Counted from the first letter of the stretch, positions 34,114 through 45,980 are shown. The stretch is 64,000 nt of DNA from Pseudomonas sp. PIC25 (GCF_002286785.1 NZ_MUJY01000154.1:105274-169273); one strand, 5' to 3'. Notes: generated by a model not told the origin, from the sequence alone. Program-made: numbers and translations.

Positions 34114-35639
34114 GCCTGCGGCAAAGCATGAGCGGCCTGCACACCTGGGGCGGGTTGTTGCCGTCCTGGTTGCTCTTCGTGATTTTCTTCGCCGGCAGCC
34201 TGGCCTGTTTCGACAAGGAACTGGAGCGCTGGATGCGTCCGGCGCTGCACCAGCCCGGCGTGACCAGCCTGACGGCCGATCAGGTGCGCGACTGGCTGCA
34301 CGAGCGCGCGCCCAACGCCCATGCCTGGTGGATGCGTCCGCCCAGCGAGCGCGAGCCGTTCTGGTGGGCCGGCTGGGAGCCGGAGGAGGGCGCCGAGTTC
34401 CAGCGTTTCGCCCTGGATGCGGCCACCGGCGAGGTGCTCACCGACACCGTCGGCGGCATGTTCTTCTTCACCCTGCACTATGAGCTGCACGCCGGCATGC
34501 CCGGCATGTACATCGTCGCTATCGCCGCGATGGCGATGCTGATCGCCCTGGTCAGCGGGGTGATCATCCACCGGCGCATCTTCAAGGATTTCTTCACCCT
34601 GCGCCCGGCCGCCAATGGCCAGCGGGCCTGGCTGGACGCACACAACCTGTTCGGTGTGCTGGGCCTGCCTTTCCACCTGCTGATCGCCTATACCGGGCTG
34701 GTGATTTTCGTCGTCTTCTATATGCCGGCGGGGCTGAAGGTGGCCTACCAGGACGACTTCGGTGCCCTGTTCCGCGAGTCCACCGGCTATTTCGAGCGCG
34801 GCGAGGTGGGCCGTCCGGCCGGGCCGCCAACCTCCCTCGATACGCTGCTGGCCGATGCACGCCAGCGTTGGGGCGGCGGCGAACCGGGCTGGATCAGCGT
34901 GCACTATCCCTACGACGAAGCGGCGGTAGTGGACTTGCGCAATTGGGTATCGAGCCGGGTCACCGACTTCCAGTGGACGCTCTCTTACGACGCGAGTAGC
35001 GGCGAGCTGTTGCACGAACAGAAGCCCTATGGCGCCGGCTACCAGGCCCAGTCCTGGCTGACCGGCCTGCACATGGCCCAGTTCGGAGGTACGCCGGTGC
35101 GTCTGTTGTACCTGCTGCTGGGGCTGGCCGGTTGCGCCATGCTGGTCGGCGGGCTGCGGGTCTGGCTGGCCAAACGCGAGGCGCGCGGCGGCTATGGCAT
35201 CGTCCTGGTGCGTGCGCTCAACGGTGCGGTAATCGGCGGCCTGCCGTTGGCCAGCCTGGCGCTGTTGTGGGGTAACCGCCTGCTGCCAGCCGGTCTGGCC
35301 GAACGCTCGCGGGCCGAGGCGATGGTGTTCGTAGGCGCCTGGCTGCTGGTGGCGCTCTGGGCCGTGCTGCGCCAGGGCAGCGGCCGGTTGGGACGCGATC
35401 TGTACGGCGTCGGCGCGGTGTTGGCGCTGGGCCTGCCGCTGTTGAATGCGTTGACCTCTTCCCAGGGCCATCTGGGCGCGACCCTGGCGCGGGGAGACTG
35501 GGCGCTGGCGGGGATCGACCTGAGCCTGCTCGGTGTCGGTCTGTTTTGTGCGCTGTTGGGCTGGCGTCACCGCCAGCCGGGTGAGGTCCGCCAAGCCAGC
35601 CGTCGCGAATCCCGTCGTCTGGCCGAGGAGGGTGCCTGA
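34110..35639 (+). CDS. PepSY-associated transmembrane protein (ferric reductase-like)
   Basis: 509 residues, inner membrane, with an N-terminal TM (LHTWGGLLPSWLLFVIFFAG), conserved HxxxGxxxxxxLF motifs (LHAGMPGMYIV; DAHNLFGVLGLPFHLLIAYTGLVIF), a PepSY-type periplasmic domain and a C-terminal bundle of helices. The family includes PiuB/FpvG-like proteins that reduce ferric siderophores in the periplasm. Middle gene of three overlapping genes (ATGA before, TGATG after). Iron control is likely but only a weak Fur match is seen. Confidence 0.88.
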   Translation: MSLRQSMSGLHTWGGLLPSWLLFVIFFAGSLACFDKELERWMRPALHQPGVTSLTADQVRDWLHERAPNAHAWWMRPPSEREPFWWAGWEPEEGAEFQRFALDAATGEVLTDTVGGMFFFTLHYELHAGMPGMYIVAIAAMAMLIALVSGVIIHRRIFKDFFTLRPAANGQRAWLDAHNLFGVLGLPFHLLIAYTGLVIFVVFYMPAGLKVAYQDDFGALFRESTGYFERGEVGRPAGPPTSLDTLLADARQRWGGGEPGWISVHYPYDEAAVVDLRNWVSSRVTDFQWTLSYDASSGELLHEQKPYGAGYQAQSWLTGLHMAQFGGTPVRLLYLLLGLAGCAMLVGGLRVWLAKREARGGYGIVLVRALNGAVIGGLPLASLALLWGNRLLPAGLAERSRAEAMVFVGAWLLVALWAVLRQGSGRLGRDLYGVGAVLALGLPLLNALTSSQGHLGATLARGDWALAGIDLSLLGVGLFCALLGWRHRQPGEVRQASRRESRRLAEEGA

Positions 35640-35965
35640 TGCTCTGGTTGAGTTTTGCCTTGGGCTACCTTGCGTTGACCGCGCTCTGCCTGGCCATGAA
35701 CCGTCACCACAAGGCGCTGCTCGGTGGAGAGCCCGGCCCGGCGCGTCGACGGGCGCTGCGGGGATTCGCCGTGGGAGCGATCCTGCTGTCTCTGGTCCTC
35801 TGCGTGACGGCGCGTGGCGGCGAGATCGGCACGGTGATCTGGCTGTGCCAACTGATGGTGGCCGGCTGGCTGCTGGTAGGCCTGCTCGCCTGGCGCCAGC
35901 GCTGGGCCTTGTCCATGGCCGGGGTGTTGCCGCTCGGCGGTCTTCTGCTCGCGCTGTTCGGTTGA
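35639..35965 (+). CDS. DUF3325 small membrane protein
   Basis: 108 residues, three to four hydrophobic helices (MLWLSFALGYLALTALCLAM, AILLSLVLCVTARGGEIG, ...LPLGGLLLALFG). DUF3325 proteins are the usual third member of DUF3649-PepSY operons. Start overlaps the PepSY stop. Confidence 0.85.
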   Translation: MLWLSFALGYLALTALCLAMNRHHKALLGGEPGPARRRALRGFAVGAILLSLVLCVTARGGEIGTVIWLCQLMVAGWLLVGLLAWRQRWALSMAGVLPLGGLLLALFG

Positions 35966-35974
35966 GTCAGTCGT

Positions 35975-38590
<2,616 letters not shown>

Positions 38591-38744
38591 CAGCGGGACC
38601 GCCCGGAAGGCGAAAGGCTGGCAAGAGTCGACATGTTCTGTGGTCACGGCCCGAAAAAGAGAAACCAGGAATTCTCTCACGAGCACGGAGGGCTTGGCAG
38701 CCCGCAGGGGCTGGACGGGTCACGCCGGACGGGTGACGCGCTAC

Positions 38745-39620
38745 TCAGCCGCGCAATGCGGCGCGGTATTGCCCCGGTGTGCCGCCCAGGGCGGCACGGA
38801 AGCGGTTGCTGAAATGGCTGGCGTCGGTGAAGCCGCAGGCCAGGGCGATTTCGCCGAGGGGCAGTGTGGTGGTCCGCAGCAGTTGCCGGGCCCGTTCCAG
38901 GCGCCGGGCCAGGAGGTAGCGGTGCGGCGACACGCCGAAGCTTTCGCGGAACATGCGGGCGAAGTGGTACTCCGAGAGCGCGCAGAGCGAGGCGAGATGG
39001 CCGAGGGTCAGGGGCTCGGCCAGATGGGCGTCGATGTATTCGATCAGCCGCCGTCGCATGACCGGCGCCAGGCCGCCCTTGAGACGCAATCCTTCGCGCA
39101 GGCCGACCTGGGTCAGCAGGGCGTGGTCGATCATCTCGTGGGCGAGGCTGCTGGTCAGCAGGCGTTCGCCGGGCTCCTCCCAGTTCAGGCGGATCAACTG
39201 GCGGAAGCGCGCGGCCTGTTGCGGGTCGTCGAGGAAGGTGTACTCACGCAGTTGCAGCTCGCGGGGTTCTCGGTCGAGCAGGCCGACGGCACTGAGGGCG
39301 AAGCGCTCCGGGCTGACGTAGAGGTGGGCGAGGTGGATTTCGCCGTTGATCACCCAGGCCGACTGGTGTCCGGCGGGCAGTACGCAGAGCTTGTCCGGCG
39401 CACCCTTGCGCTGCGGCCGCTCGCGGCGGAAGGTGCCGGTGCCGCCTGCCAGGTAGCAGCTCAGGGTGTGGTGGCTCGGTGCTTCGTAGTCGCGGGCGTC
39501 GTGGTGGTTGTGCCAGAGCGCGCCGGCCAGCCCGTCGCCCAGCTCGGCGCAGCGCTCCAGACGGGCGTTGGGCGAGCTGCTCATGGCTTGAAATACCTGA
39601 ATGTCTTCGAGCTGCGGCAT
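38745..39620 (-). CDS. AraC family transcriptional regulator
   Basis: 291 residues. N-terminal cupin-like sensing domain (about 1-170) and C-terminal double helix-turn-helix (about 195-288: LGHLASLCALSEYHFARMFRESFGVSPHRYLLARRLERARQLLR and LGEIALACGFTDASHFSNRFRAALG). GGAGG precedes the ATG. Divergent from the EamA transporter gene at 39760, which it probably regulates. Confidence 0.92.
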   Translation of the reverse strand: MPQLEDIQVFQAMSSSPNARLERCAELGDGLAGALWHNHHDARDYEAPSHHTLSCYLAGGTGTFRRERPQRKGAPDKLCVLPAGHQSAWVINGEIHLAHLYVSPERFALSAVGLLDREPRELQLREYTFLDDPQQAARFRQLIRLNWEEPGERLLTSSLAHEMIDHALLTQVGLREGLRLKGGLAPVMRRRLIEYIDAHLAEPLTLGHLASLCALSEYHFARMFRESFGVSPHRYLLARRLERARQLLRTTTLPLGEIALACGFTDASHFSNRFRAALGGTPGQYRAALRG

Positions 39621-39759
39621 GACTTTTCCTCCACCTCGAGCATGCTACGCCTCGGCGCGCCCGCTGCCAGCCCGTCGCGACGAATAAGCGCAAGTTCATA
39701 CAAGCGGCGTTCGCTCCGGCCATCCCAGACTTGGCGGCATCCTGTCGGGAGCTGTCCAC

Positions 39760-40656
39760 ATGAACCTGTCGCTGTACCTGCTCACTGTGCTGATCTGGGG
39801 CACCACCTGGATCGCCATCACCCTGCAACTGGAGGTGGTCGCCATCCCGGCGTCCATTGCTTACCGCTTCGCCTTGGCCGCCGCCGTGCTGTTCGCCGGG
39901 CTGCTGCTGACGGGGCGCTTGCAGCGGCTCGACCGGCGCGTCCAGTGGATCTGCCTGGCCCAGGGGCTGTGCCTGTTCTGTGTCAATTTCATGTGTTTCT
40001 ACAGTGCCAGCCAGTGGATTCCCAGCGGGCTGATCGCCGTGGTGTTCTCCACCGCGACCCTGTGGAACGCGCTCAACGCCTGGATTTTCTTCGGCCAGCG
40101 AATCGCCGCCAACGTGCTGGCTGGCGGCGCGCTCGGGCTGTGCGGGTTGGGGCTGCTGTTCTGGCCGGAACTGGCCGGCCACGACGCCAGCCGCGAGACG
40201 CTATACGGGCTCGGCCTGGCGCTGCTCGGCACCCTGTGTTTCTCCGCCGGCAATATGCTTTCCAGCCTGCAGCAGAAGGCTGGCTTCAAGCCGCTGACCA
40301 CCAACGCCTGGGGTATGTTCTACGGGGCGCTGATGCTGACCGGCTACTGCCTGCTCAGTGGCACGCCGTTCGCCTTCGACGGGAGCCTGCGCTACGTCGG
40401 CTCGTTGCTGTATCTCGCCATTCCCGGTTCGGTGATTGGCTTCACCGCCTACCTCACCCTGGTGGGGCGGATGGGGCCCGAGCGGGCGGCCTACTGCACG
40501 GTGCTGTTCCCGGTGGTGGCGCTGAACGTGTCGGCCTTCGCCGAAGGCTATCAGTGGACGCTGCCGGCGCTGTTCGGGCTGGTGCTGGTGATGCTGGGCA
40601 ACCTGCTGGTGTTCCGGCCACGGCGGGAGCCGCAGCCGGTACTGGCGGCGCGCTGA
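39760..40656 (+). CDS. EamA/DMT family permease
   Basis: 298 residues with ten transmembrane helices in two EamA halves (LTVLIWGTTWIAITLQLEVV; later AGNMLSSLQQKAGFKPLTT, VGSLLYLAIPGSVIGFTAYL). Drug/metabolite exporter of the inner membrane; substrate unknown. GGGAGCTGTCC precedes the ATG. Its TGA abuts the stop of the convergent gene (TGATCA), leaving no intergenic sequence. Confidence 0.9.
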   Translation: MNLSLYLLTVLIWGTTWIAITLQLEVVAIPASIAYRFALAAAVLFAGLLLTGRLQRLDRRVQWICLAQGLCLFCVNFMCFYSASQWIPSGLIAVVFSTATLWNALNAWIFFGQRIAANVLAGGALGLCGLGLLFWPELAGHDASRETLYGLGLALLGTLCFSAGNMLSSLQQKAGFKPLTTNAWGMFYGALMLTGYCLLSGTPFAFDGSLRYVGSLLYLAIPGSVIGFTAYLTLVGRMGPERAAYCTVLFPVVALNVSAFAEGYQWTLPALFGLVLVMLGNLLVFRPRREPQPVLAAR

Positions 40657-41235
40657 TCAGTTGGCGTTTTGGCGCTGGGCGTGGGTCGCGGTCTCTTCGT
40701 CGAGGATCGCCCGGATACGCTGGGTCAGGTCGTTGTAGCCGGTGTAGCGCTGGCCATAGCCGAGATTGAAGGCGTAGTCGAAGTCCGGCGGGTTGCGGCC
40801 CTGGTTGTGCTGCATGATGGTTTCCAGCTTGTCCAGCGCCTTGGCCAGCCGGGCTTCGGGCGAGCGCGCCTCGGAGTAGTCGTCCCAGAGGTCGAGGATC
40901 TTCGCCCGTTGCGCGTCGGGCAAAGGTTGCAGCAGGGTGAGCAGGTCTTCGCGTTCCTGGGCGGCCTTGTCCGGCAGGCCGACCTGGTGAATGGCGGGGA
41001 TGTCGCCGCTGATGGCCTCGCCCAGGTCATGGATGATGCAGATTTTCACCAGCCTGGCGAAGTCGATCTCGGGGAAGCCGTCTTCCAGCATCATCGCCAT
41101 CAGGCATAGCCGCCAACTGTGTTCGGCGGTGCTTTCCGGGCGTCCCTGGGAGGTGTGCGAACTGCGCAGCACATTCTTCAATTGCTCGGCCTGCTTGAGA
41201 AAACCGAGAATGCCGTCCAATGCTTCGCTGTTCAT
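40657..41235 (-). CDS. HD-domain phosphohydrolase (YfbR-like)
   Basis: 192 residues with the HD-domain metal ligands: H (STAEHSWRLCLMAMML), HD (VKICIIHDLGEAISGDIPA) and a later D (ALDKLETIMQH). Similar to 5'-nucleotidases/HD hydrolases of the YfbR type, cytosolic. GGAG nine bases before the ATG at 41235. Shares the TGATCA stop junction with the EamA gene. Confidence 0.88.
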   Translation of the reverse strand: MNSEALDGILGFLKQAEQLKNVLRSSHTSQGRPESTAEHSWRLCLMAMMLEDGFPEIDFARLVKICIIHDLGEAISGDIPAIHQVGLPDKAAQEREDLLTLLQPLPDAQRAKILDLWDDYSEARSPEARLAKALDKLETIMQHNQGRNPPDFDYAFNLGYGQRYTGYNDLTQRIRAILDEETATHAQRQNAN

Positions 41236-41330
41236 GTCGATCGGCTCCGCGTCGAAAAGTGAGGCGCCTATGGTAAGCCAAGGGCCGAGAAGAATGCCTG
41301 TCACCCGTCCATTTCGCCAAGGGGGCACCC

Positions 41331-41645
41331 ATGTTCGCCGTGACGCCCGAACCGCCGTACTACGCAGTGATCTTCACTTCCACCCGCACCGACGGCGATA
41401 ACGGTTACGCCGAGATGGCCGGGCGCATGGTCGAACTGGCCGCCGAACAGCCGGGGTTCCTCGGCGTGGAATCGGCGCGCGAGGCGATCGGCATCACCGT
41501 CTCCTACTGGCGTGACCTGGAAAGCATCGCCGCGTGGAAACGCAACGCCGAACACCGCGAAGCCCAACGCCTCGGCCGCTCGCAGTGGTACGCCGGTTTC
41601 CGGCTGCGGATCGCGAAGGTGGAGCGGGAGTATGGGATGGGCTGA
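41331..41645 (+). CDS. ABM-domain (antibiotic biosynthesis monooxygenase) protein
   Basis: 104 residues with the dimeric alpha-beta barrel pattern (YAVIFTSTRTDGDNGYAEMAGRMVELAAEQPGFLGVESAREAIG, then ITVSYWRDLESIAAWKRNAEH). Cofactor-independent monooxygenase or related fold; reaction unknown. Divergent from the HD gene. Confidence 0.88.
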   Translation: MFAVTPEPPYYAVIFTSTRTDGDNGYAEMAGRMVELAAEQPGFLGVESAREAIGITVSYWRDLESIAAWKRNAEHREAQRLGRSQWYAGFRLRIAKVEREYGMG

Positions 41646-41706
41646 TGCGCCGCTGGGCGAATGAATTAGCCTCTACAAGTCGTATTACACCGAACCCGCT
41701 TTTCGC

Positions 41707-41767
41707 AGGAGCCAGCTCTGCTGGCGAAGCTTTTATGTGATCCCATTCGCGAGCAGAGCTCGCTCCT
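41707..41767. repeat. Inverted REP-like pair
   Basis: Two 22-bp copies in opposite orientation at 41707-41728 and 41746-41767 pair at 20 of 22 positions; the element ends in the GCTCCTACA typical of Pseudomonas REPs. The surrounding gap 41646-42006 holds these plus two short GGCGAAT-type repeats (41655-41676 and 41798-41813) and no gene that I can support. Confidence 0.72.
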
Positions 41768-42006
41768 ACAAGGAAAGCCCGGACCTCGTCGTAAGGGGCG
41801 AATTCATTCGCGATGGACCGGAAGACCGCCCGCGGTGCCACGTTGGCGTAGCGACGTCGGGACGTGACGACGGCCAGGCGGCGAGGTGCTGCACAGGCTG
41901 TCCGGCAGGGGATGGGCGGTGACCAGCAGCATTTCACCAAGGGGCTCCCTGCCCAGGCACGAAGCCCGGATTGTGCGTGGGAGTCGCCCCGTTGGCCCGC
42001 CGGCGG

Positions 42007-42402
42007 TCAGTGGCGGCCGGCCAGCAGCGCCTTGGCCCATTCCACCAGGCGGCCGATCTCCCGGCACACCTGTTCCGCCGTAACGGTCTGGCGTGGCAGG
42101 GTGAGGAAGGCGAAGTACAGGCCGGAACCAGCATCGAGACCTGCACCGGGCTCTTGGCCGCGCAGTGGATTGAGGGCGGCGCGCAGAATCCGCTGGGGCA
42201 GGGCTTCGGGGGTGTCCGCCAAGGCCGGGTCCAGGCCGGCGATCAGCAGCACGCGCTCCGAAGGACGGTCGTAACGCAGCAGCACCGGATACTGCTCGTC
42301 GACGAGCAGGGGGTATTCCTGGGCGGTTGTAAGCCCGGTGGTGTCCATGTCCATTTTGTGCAGGACCTCGATGAACAGCCGATGGATGAACGGGTCGCTC
42401 AT
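42007..42402 (-). CDS. CesT-like type III secretion chaperone
   Basis: 131 residues with the chaperone layout: FIHRLFIEVLHKMDMDTTGL helix, strands LLVDEQYPVLLRYDR and ERVLLIAGLD, GSGLYFAFLTLP, and a C-terminal helix (VTAEQVCREIGRLVEWAKALL). GGAG is positioned correctly. It begins 20 nt after the stop of the repeat-containing effector gene at 42423-43685, so the two share the hrp-box promoter. A second chaperone of the same type serves the 842-aa effector; the two are not closely alike. Confidence 0.78.
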   Translation of the reverse strand: MSDPFIHRLFIEVLHKMDMDTTGLTTAQEYPLLVDEQYPVLLRYDRPSERVLLIAGLDPALADTPEALPQRILRAALNPLRGQEPGAGLDAGSGLYFAFLTLPRQTVTAEQVCREIGRLVEWAKALLAGRH

Positions 42403-42422
42403 GATCGATCTCCAGGCAGGTA

Positions 42423-43685
42423 TCAGCGGTTGCCTTCGCGCTGGTACTTCCGGAAAGCCTCCTGCGCGATGGCCTCGCTGGGGGTTTCACCGTGGTAGGC
42501 GGCGCGGTCCTCTTCTTCCTTCATGAAATCATCGAAAGTCAGCTTGGGTTCCGATGGCTCCTGCCGGGTGTTGCTGACAGTTGGGCGCGAAGCGACCGTG
42601 CGCTGCGGTTTTTCCATTTCCAGCGAGCCTGGCTGGGTGTCGTAGGCCCAGCGGGCATTACCCGAGTACGGCACCTCGTTGTGGTAGTCCGCACGGGCTT
42701 GCTCGTCACGGATGAATTCACTCATATCGCGACGCGGCACCTGGACTTCGGCCGGTTGCTGGCGGATTGTCGGCGGACGGCGTTGCGGGCGGGAAGCCGG
42801 TATTTCTTCGGGGCCCTGTGACTGTCGTTTCAGGTACTCATCGTACGCATCCTGAGCCTTATCCCGATCGAAATATTCGTGGAATTGATCTGCCCGATCC
42901 TGCTCGAAACGGATGAAGTCATCGATGGTCAGTTGGGTGGGCGTGCTTGGCCGAGGCGCCGGTCGTGGCGCCGTGTGCGCAGGAGAGTTCTGCAAGGGGT
43001 GCGGACGTTCCCCTGGCCTGGCCATGGGTGACGAGGTTTGTGGCCGCGGCTTGGCCGCGGGCGCGTCGAGGGACGCCGTGAAGCGATCCAGCAACTGGTT
43101 CCGCCTGTTGGCGTCGCGGGTTTGCATGATGTCGTGCAGCTTGCCGAGCAACTGATCGGCGTGCGCCTGCGGCAATGTCCGGGACTTGGCATCCAGCCGT
43201 TCCATGGCTTCGATGGGTTTCTTCCAGTCGGTGGGGGGCAGGCGTTCGATCTGGCTGAGAATGCCGGCGCGCAAAATCTTGCCCTGAGCCGGAGCGGCGG
43301 TTGGCTGGGGCTCGGGATGGATGCGGTTGTCGGCCCGCCCGCCTGCTCTCCGCGGGCCGGCGGGGGCCGGCATCGGTTCGCTGTGCCCAGGTCCCCATGC
43401 CTTGCTGTTGAGAACTTCGGCGATGCGTTCGCTACGCGACGAAAGAGTTCCCTCCGACAGCCGATGGCTGAACATTTCGCCAGCCGCCTTGAAGAAGCGC
43501 CCCGGCGAAAGGGTCGGGCGATTGTCGCGATGAACCTTGAATTCGCCGGTTGGGGAGACCTGCACCCGATACGAGGTGCCGTCCACCGTGAGCTTGCCCT
43601 GGCGGGCCAATGCATGGAGGTCGACTGAGGTGTACTTGATCGCGTCGACACTGGAAAAGTGAAAGGACGGGTCGTTCTTGATCAT
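42423..43685 (-). CDS. Candidate type III effector with three C-terminal repeats
   Basis: 420 residues, ATG at 43685. Residues 100-250 are Pro/Arg-rich and probably disordered. Three repeats of about 35 residues follow at 252-287, 319-350 and 382-416, each with the pattern (L/M)(T/S)xx(D/E)F(I/M)xxE(Q/E)xRAxxH...A. They might bind a host protein. No catalytic motif recognised. Upstream is an hrp box, downstream a CesT-like chaperone, and the start (MIKNDPSFHFSS) is polar. Its Shine-Dalgarno is weak. The hrp box lies about 50 bp before the start. Confidence 0.78.
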   Translation of the reverse strand: MIKNDPSFHFSSVDAIKYTSVDLHALARQGKLTVDGTSYRVQVSPTGEFKVHRDNRPTLSPGRFFKAAGEMFSHRLSEGTLSSRSERIAEVLNSKAWGPGHSEPMPAPAGPRRAGGRADNRIHPEPQPTAAPAQGKILRAGILSQIERLPPTDWKKPIEAMERLDAKSRTLPQAHADQLLGKLHDIMQTRDANRRNQLLDRFTASLDAPAAKPRPQTSSPMARPGERPHPLQNSPAHTAPRPAPRPSTPTQLTIDDFIRFEQDRADQFHEYFDRDKAQDAYDEYLKRQSQGPEEIPASRPQRRPPTIRQQPAEVQVPRRDMSEFIRDEQARADYHNEVPYSGNARWAYDTQPGSLEMEKPQRTVASRPTVSNTRQEPSEPKLTFDDFMKEEEDRAAYHGETPSEAIAQEAFRKYQREGNR

Positions 43686-43733
43686 GGAAAACCGCCAAGG
43701 GACGAGCGACACCGGGATGATGTCGTCGTCCCT

Positions 43734-43762
43734 TGAGTGGCTGGGCGAGGTGGGTGAGTTCC
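43734..43762 (-). promoter_or_regulatory. hrp box (HrpL promoter) of the repeat effector
   Basis: Minus strand: GGAACT, 16 nt, CCACTCA. One base off the -35 consensus (GGAACC) and a full match to CCACNNA. It lies 49 bp before the effector ATG, between it and the stop of the SDR gene. Confidence 0.82.
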
Positions 43763-43774
43763 CGGTCCCGCTCC

Positions 43775-44602
43775 TCAGAGCGAAGCGTCCAGGCCGAAAC
43801 GCTTCTTCAACACGATGTCCAGCAAGCCTTTCGGCAGCCATCGTGCCAGCAGCGGCAAGGCCCGGCTGCCGTTGCCGAGGCGCAGCAGTCGGGGAGGCCG
43901 CGGGCGCTGGACGGCGGCGAGCAGGTCGCGGGCGAAGCTGTCGGCGGGGGTGGGGTTGTCCTGCGAGGCTTTGGCGCGGGCGCGAATGCCGTCGCGGATC
44001 GGCCACCAGGGCGAATGTTCGTCGATCAGCCGCTCGGCTTCGCGACTGGCGTTGGCGCCGAAGTGCGAGGCGATGGCGCCGGGTTGGACCTCCATCACCT
44101 GGATGCCGAACGGTGCCAGCTCCAGGCGCAGGGCATCGGACAGCGCATGGACGGCGGCCTTGGACGCGCAGTAGGCGCCGGCGAAAGGCGTGACCAGCAC
44201 ACCCGAAACGCTGCCGATATTCACCACCAGGCCCTCGCTGGCGCGCAGCAGCGGGAAGCAGGCGCGGGTCAGGCCGATGGGGGCGAAGACGTTGGTCTCG
44301 AACTGCTGGCGCAGGGCATCGACGCCACCGTCGAGCAACGGGCCCATGGCACCGTAGCCGGCATTGTTGATCAGCACGTCGAGGCGTCCAGCTTCTTCTG
44401 CCAGCCGCTTGGCGAGCCGGGTCACCGCCTCGGCGTCGTTGACGTCCAGCGGTACCGCGACGAAGCCGGCTTCGGTCAGGGCGGCGAGGTCTTCGTCGCG
44501 GCGTGCGCTGGCCCAGACCCGGTAGCCGGCGGCGTGGAAGGTTTCGGCGAGGGCCCGGCCGATGCCGCTGGAGCAGCCGGTGATCAGCACGACGGATGAC
44601 AT
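43775..44602 (-). CDS. Short-chain dehydrogenase/reductase
   Basis: 275 residues with a Rossmann fold: TGCSSGIGRALAETF (NAD(P) loop), NNAGYGAMGPL, active-site serine in VNIGSVSGVL and YCASK (catalytic Tyr and Lys). Classical SDR of the type acting on lipids or steroids; substrate unknown. AAGGAAC precedes the ATG. Overlaps nothing; the hrp box begins 13 bp past its stop. Confidence 0.92.
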   Translation of the reverse strand: MSSVVLITGCSSGIGRALAETFHAAGYRVWASARRDEDLAALTEAGFVAVPLDVNDAEAVTRLAKRLAEEAGRLDVLINNAGYGAMGPLLDGGVDALRQQFETNVFAPIGLTRACFPLLRASEGLVVNIGSVSGVLVTPFAGAYCASKAAVHALSDALRLELAPFGIQVMEVQPGAIASHFGANASREAERLIDEHSPWWPIRDGIRARAKASQDNPTPADSFARDLLAAVQRPRPPRLLRLGNGSRALPLLARWLPKGLLDIVLKKRFGLDASL

Positions 44603-44682
44603 CTCTGTGTTCCTTTTGTCGAGGCGCCCGGATGGGCGGCGTGCGCATCGAACCCTACAGGGCTCGCCGTCCGCCGGGCAAC

Positions 44683-45147
44683 TCAGTCGGTGAACCGGCC
44701 CTGCAGACGCTCGGCGCGGAATTCCAGGGTGCTGGCGCGGTAACCGGGGCGCAGGGGCGGCAGCGGCAGGCAGTCCTGCCAGGCGTCGTTGGGCAGCAGC
44801 TCGCCCGGGCCCCGGTAGCGCGGGCTGTCGTACAGGTTTTCGGCGAGGTTGACGCTGTCGCCCGGCGCATAGGCGGCGACCCGCCAGCGCAGCTCGCTCA
44901 GGGCGGCATCGCTGCCGTTCTTCAGCTCGACGCTCAGCGGACGGTCTCCCGGGCAGCGTCGGGGATCGTAATGCAGGCGCAGCTCCAGGCGCGCCAGCCG
45001 GTGCTCCTCGCGTTGCTCCTGCCAGATCACCCAACTGGCCAGCACCGCCAGCCCGAGCAGGGCGGCGAGGGAAACCGGCAAGGCCTTGACCGGGTAGCGC
45101 AGCAGCAGAACCAGCCAAGTCAGTACGAGCAGGGCACCGATCAGCAT
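44683..45147 (-). CDS. Small membrane-anchored hypothetical protein
   Basis: 154 residues. Two hydrophobic helices (MLIGALLVLTWLVLLLRYPV, LPVSLAALLGLAVLASWVIW) anchor it; the rest is a soluble beta-rich domain outside the membrane (LRLHYDPRRCPGDRPLSVEL...). AGGAAT lies upstream of the ATG. I recognise no family. Confidence 0.75.
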   Translation of the reverse strand: MLIGALLVLTWLVLLLRYPVKALPVSLAALLGLAVLASWVIWQEQREEHRLARLELRLHYDPRRCPGDRPLSVELKNGSDAALSELRWRVAAYAPGDSVNLAENLYDSPRYRGPGELLPNDAWQDCLPLPPLRPGYRASTLEFRAERLQGRFTD

Positions 45148-45327
45148 GGGCGATTCCTGTCGAGGTCGGGACGGGTCCGATCCAGCTTACAGGATGTCCC
45201 GACAGGGGCCGAGCGTTGCGAAATGTCAAAACCCGGAACCGCCGCACCCTGGGGGCGTGAACCATTGAGAAGAGAATCAACTAATCACTAGTAAAATACA
45301 TGCCGCCAATCAGCGACGAGGACACAC

Positions 45328-45969
45328 ATGGCTGATCTCATCAGGGAAGGTGATTCCACTTTCAACGACCCCAAGACCATTACCGACCTGGCCGTGCTGG
45401 CTTCTCTGGCACGCGAAGGCCTGCTCGGCGGACCGCTCGATATCTATGTCGGCGAACCGTCGGAAACCCTGACCCGGGTGGAGCTGAACCGCCTGCTGGG
45501 CAGTACGCGCTGGAGCGAGAAGGGTGATCGCTTCATTCGGATCGCCCGGCGAGCCAATGGAGCGATGTTCTGCCTCTGGCTCTATCCCGGCCTGCGGGGG
45601 CGCCCCCCCGTCGTGTTCTTCGGCGGCGACGGCGAGCTGCACCTGGTATCGGCCAACACCACGGATTTCCTGCATCAGTTGTCGTCCGGCTATCTCTACT
45701 GGCGTGGGCACTGGATCGTGCCGACGGATGGCGATGCCGTGCGGTTCGACTGGCAGGCTTTGCAAGTGGCGGTCAACGAGCGGCTCGGCGTCGATCGCAG
45801 CGATCCCAATGTGCTGACGACCAAGGCGGAACGCCGCAGCCCGGCGTTCCGTGCCTGGGCTACGGCGCGCCGGCTGAAGGTGCGGCGGGAAGCCGAGGGC
45901 GACGGCACAAAGAAGTCCCAACTGTTGATTGCCCTGACCAAGTTCATTGGCGGAACCACGATTCGATAA
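45328..45969 (+). CDS. Hypothetical protein, perhaps SUKH-like
   Basis: 213 residues, cytosolic, with GAGGACAC before the ATG. The central VVFFGGDGELHLVSANTTDFLHQLSSG and GYLYWRGHWIVPTDGD strands resemble SMI1/KNR4 (SUKH) immunity folds, but this is tentative. The last six codons overlap the hrp box of the next gene, so the two are separately transcribed. If an immunity gene, no toxin is beside it. Confidence 0.6.
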   Translation: MADLIREGDSTFNDPKTITDLAVLASLAREGLLGGPLDIYVGEPSETLTRVELNRLLGSTRWSEKGDRFIRIARRANGAMFCLWLYPGLRGRPPVVFFGGDGELHLVSANTTDFLHQLSSGYLYWRGHWIVPTDGDAVRFDWQALQVAVNERLGVDRSDPNVLTTKAERRSPAFRAWATARRLKVRREAEGDGTKKSQLLIALTKFIGGTTIR

Positions 45970-45980
45970 GACGCCACTCA
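45952..45980 (+). promoter_or_regulatory. hrp box (HrpL promoter) of the YopT-like protease
   Basis: GGAACC, 16 nt, CCACTCA: full match to the HrpL consensus. It starts inside the 3' end of the preceding gene and lies 51 bp before the protease ATG. Supports Hrp-type control. Confidence 0.88.

Noticed and set aside
45235..45262. A GGAACC upstream of the 45328 gene as a fourth hrp box
   Set aside because: No CCAC at 15 or 16 nt; the next ACC-type match is at about 21 nt.
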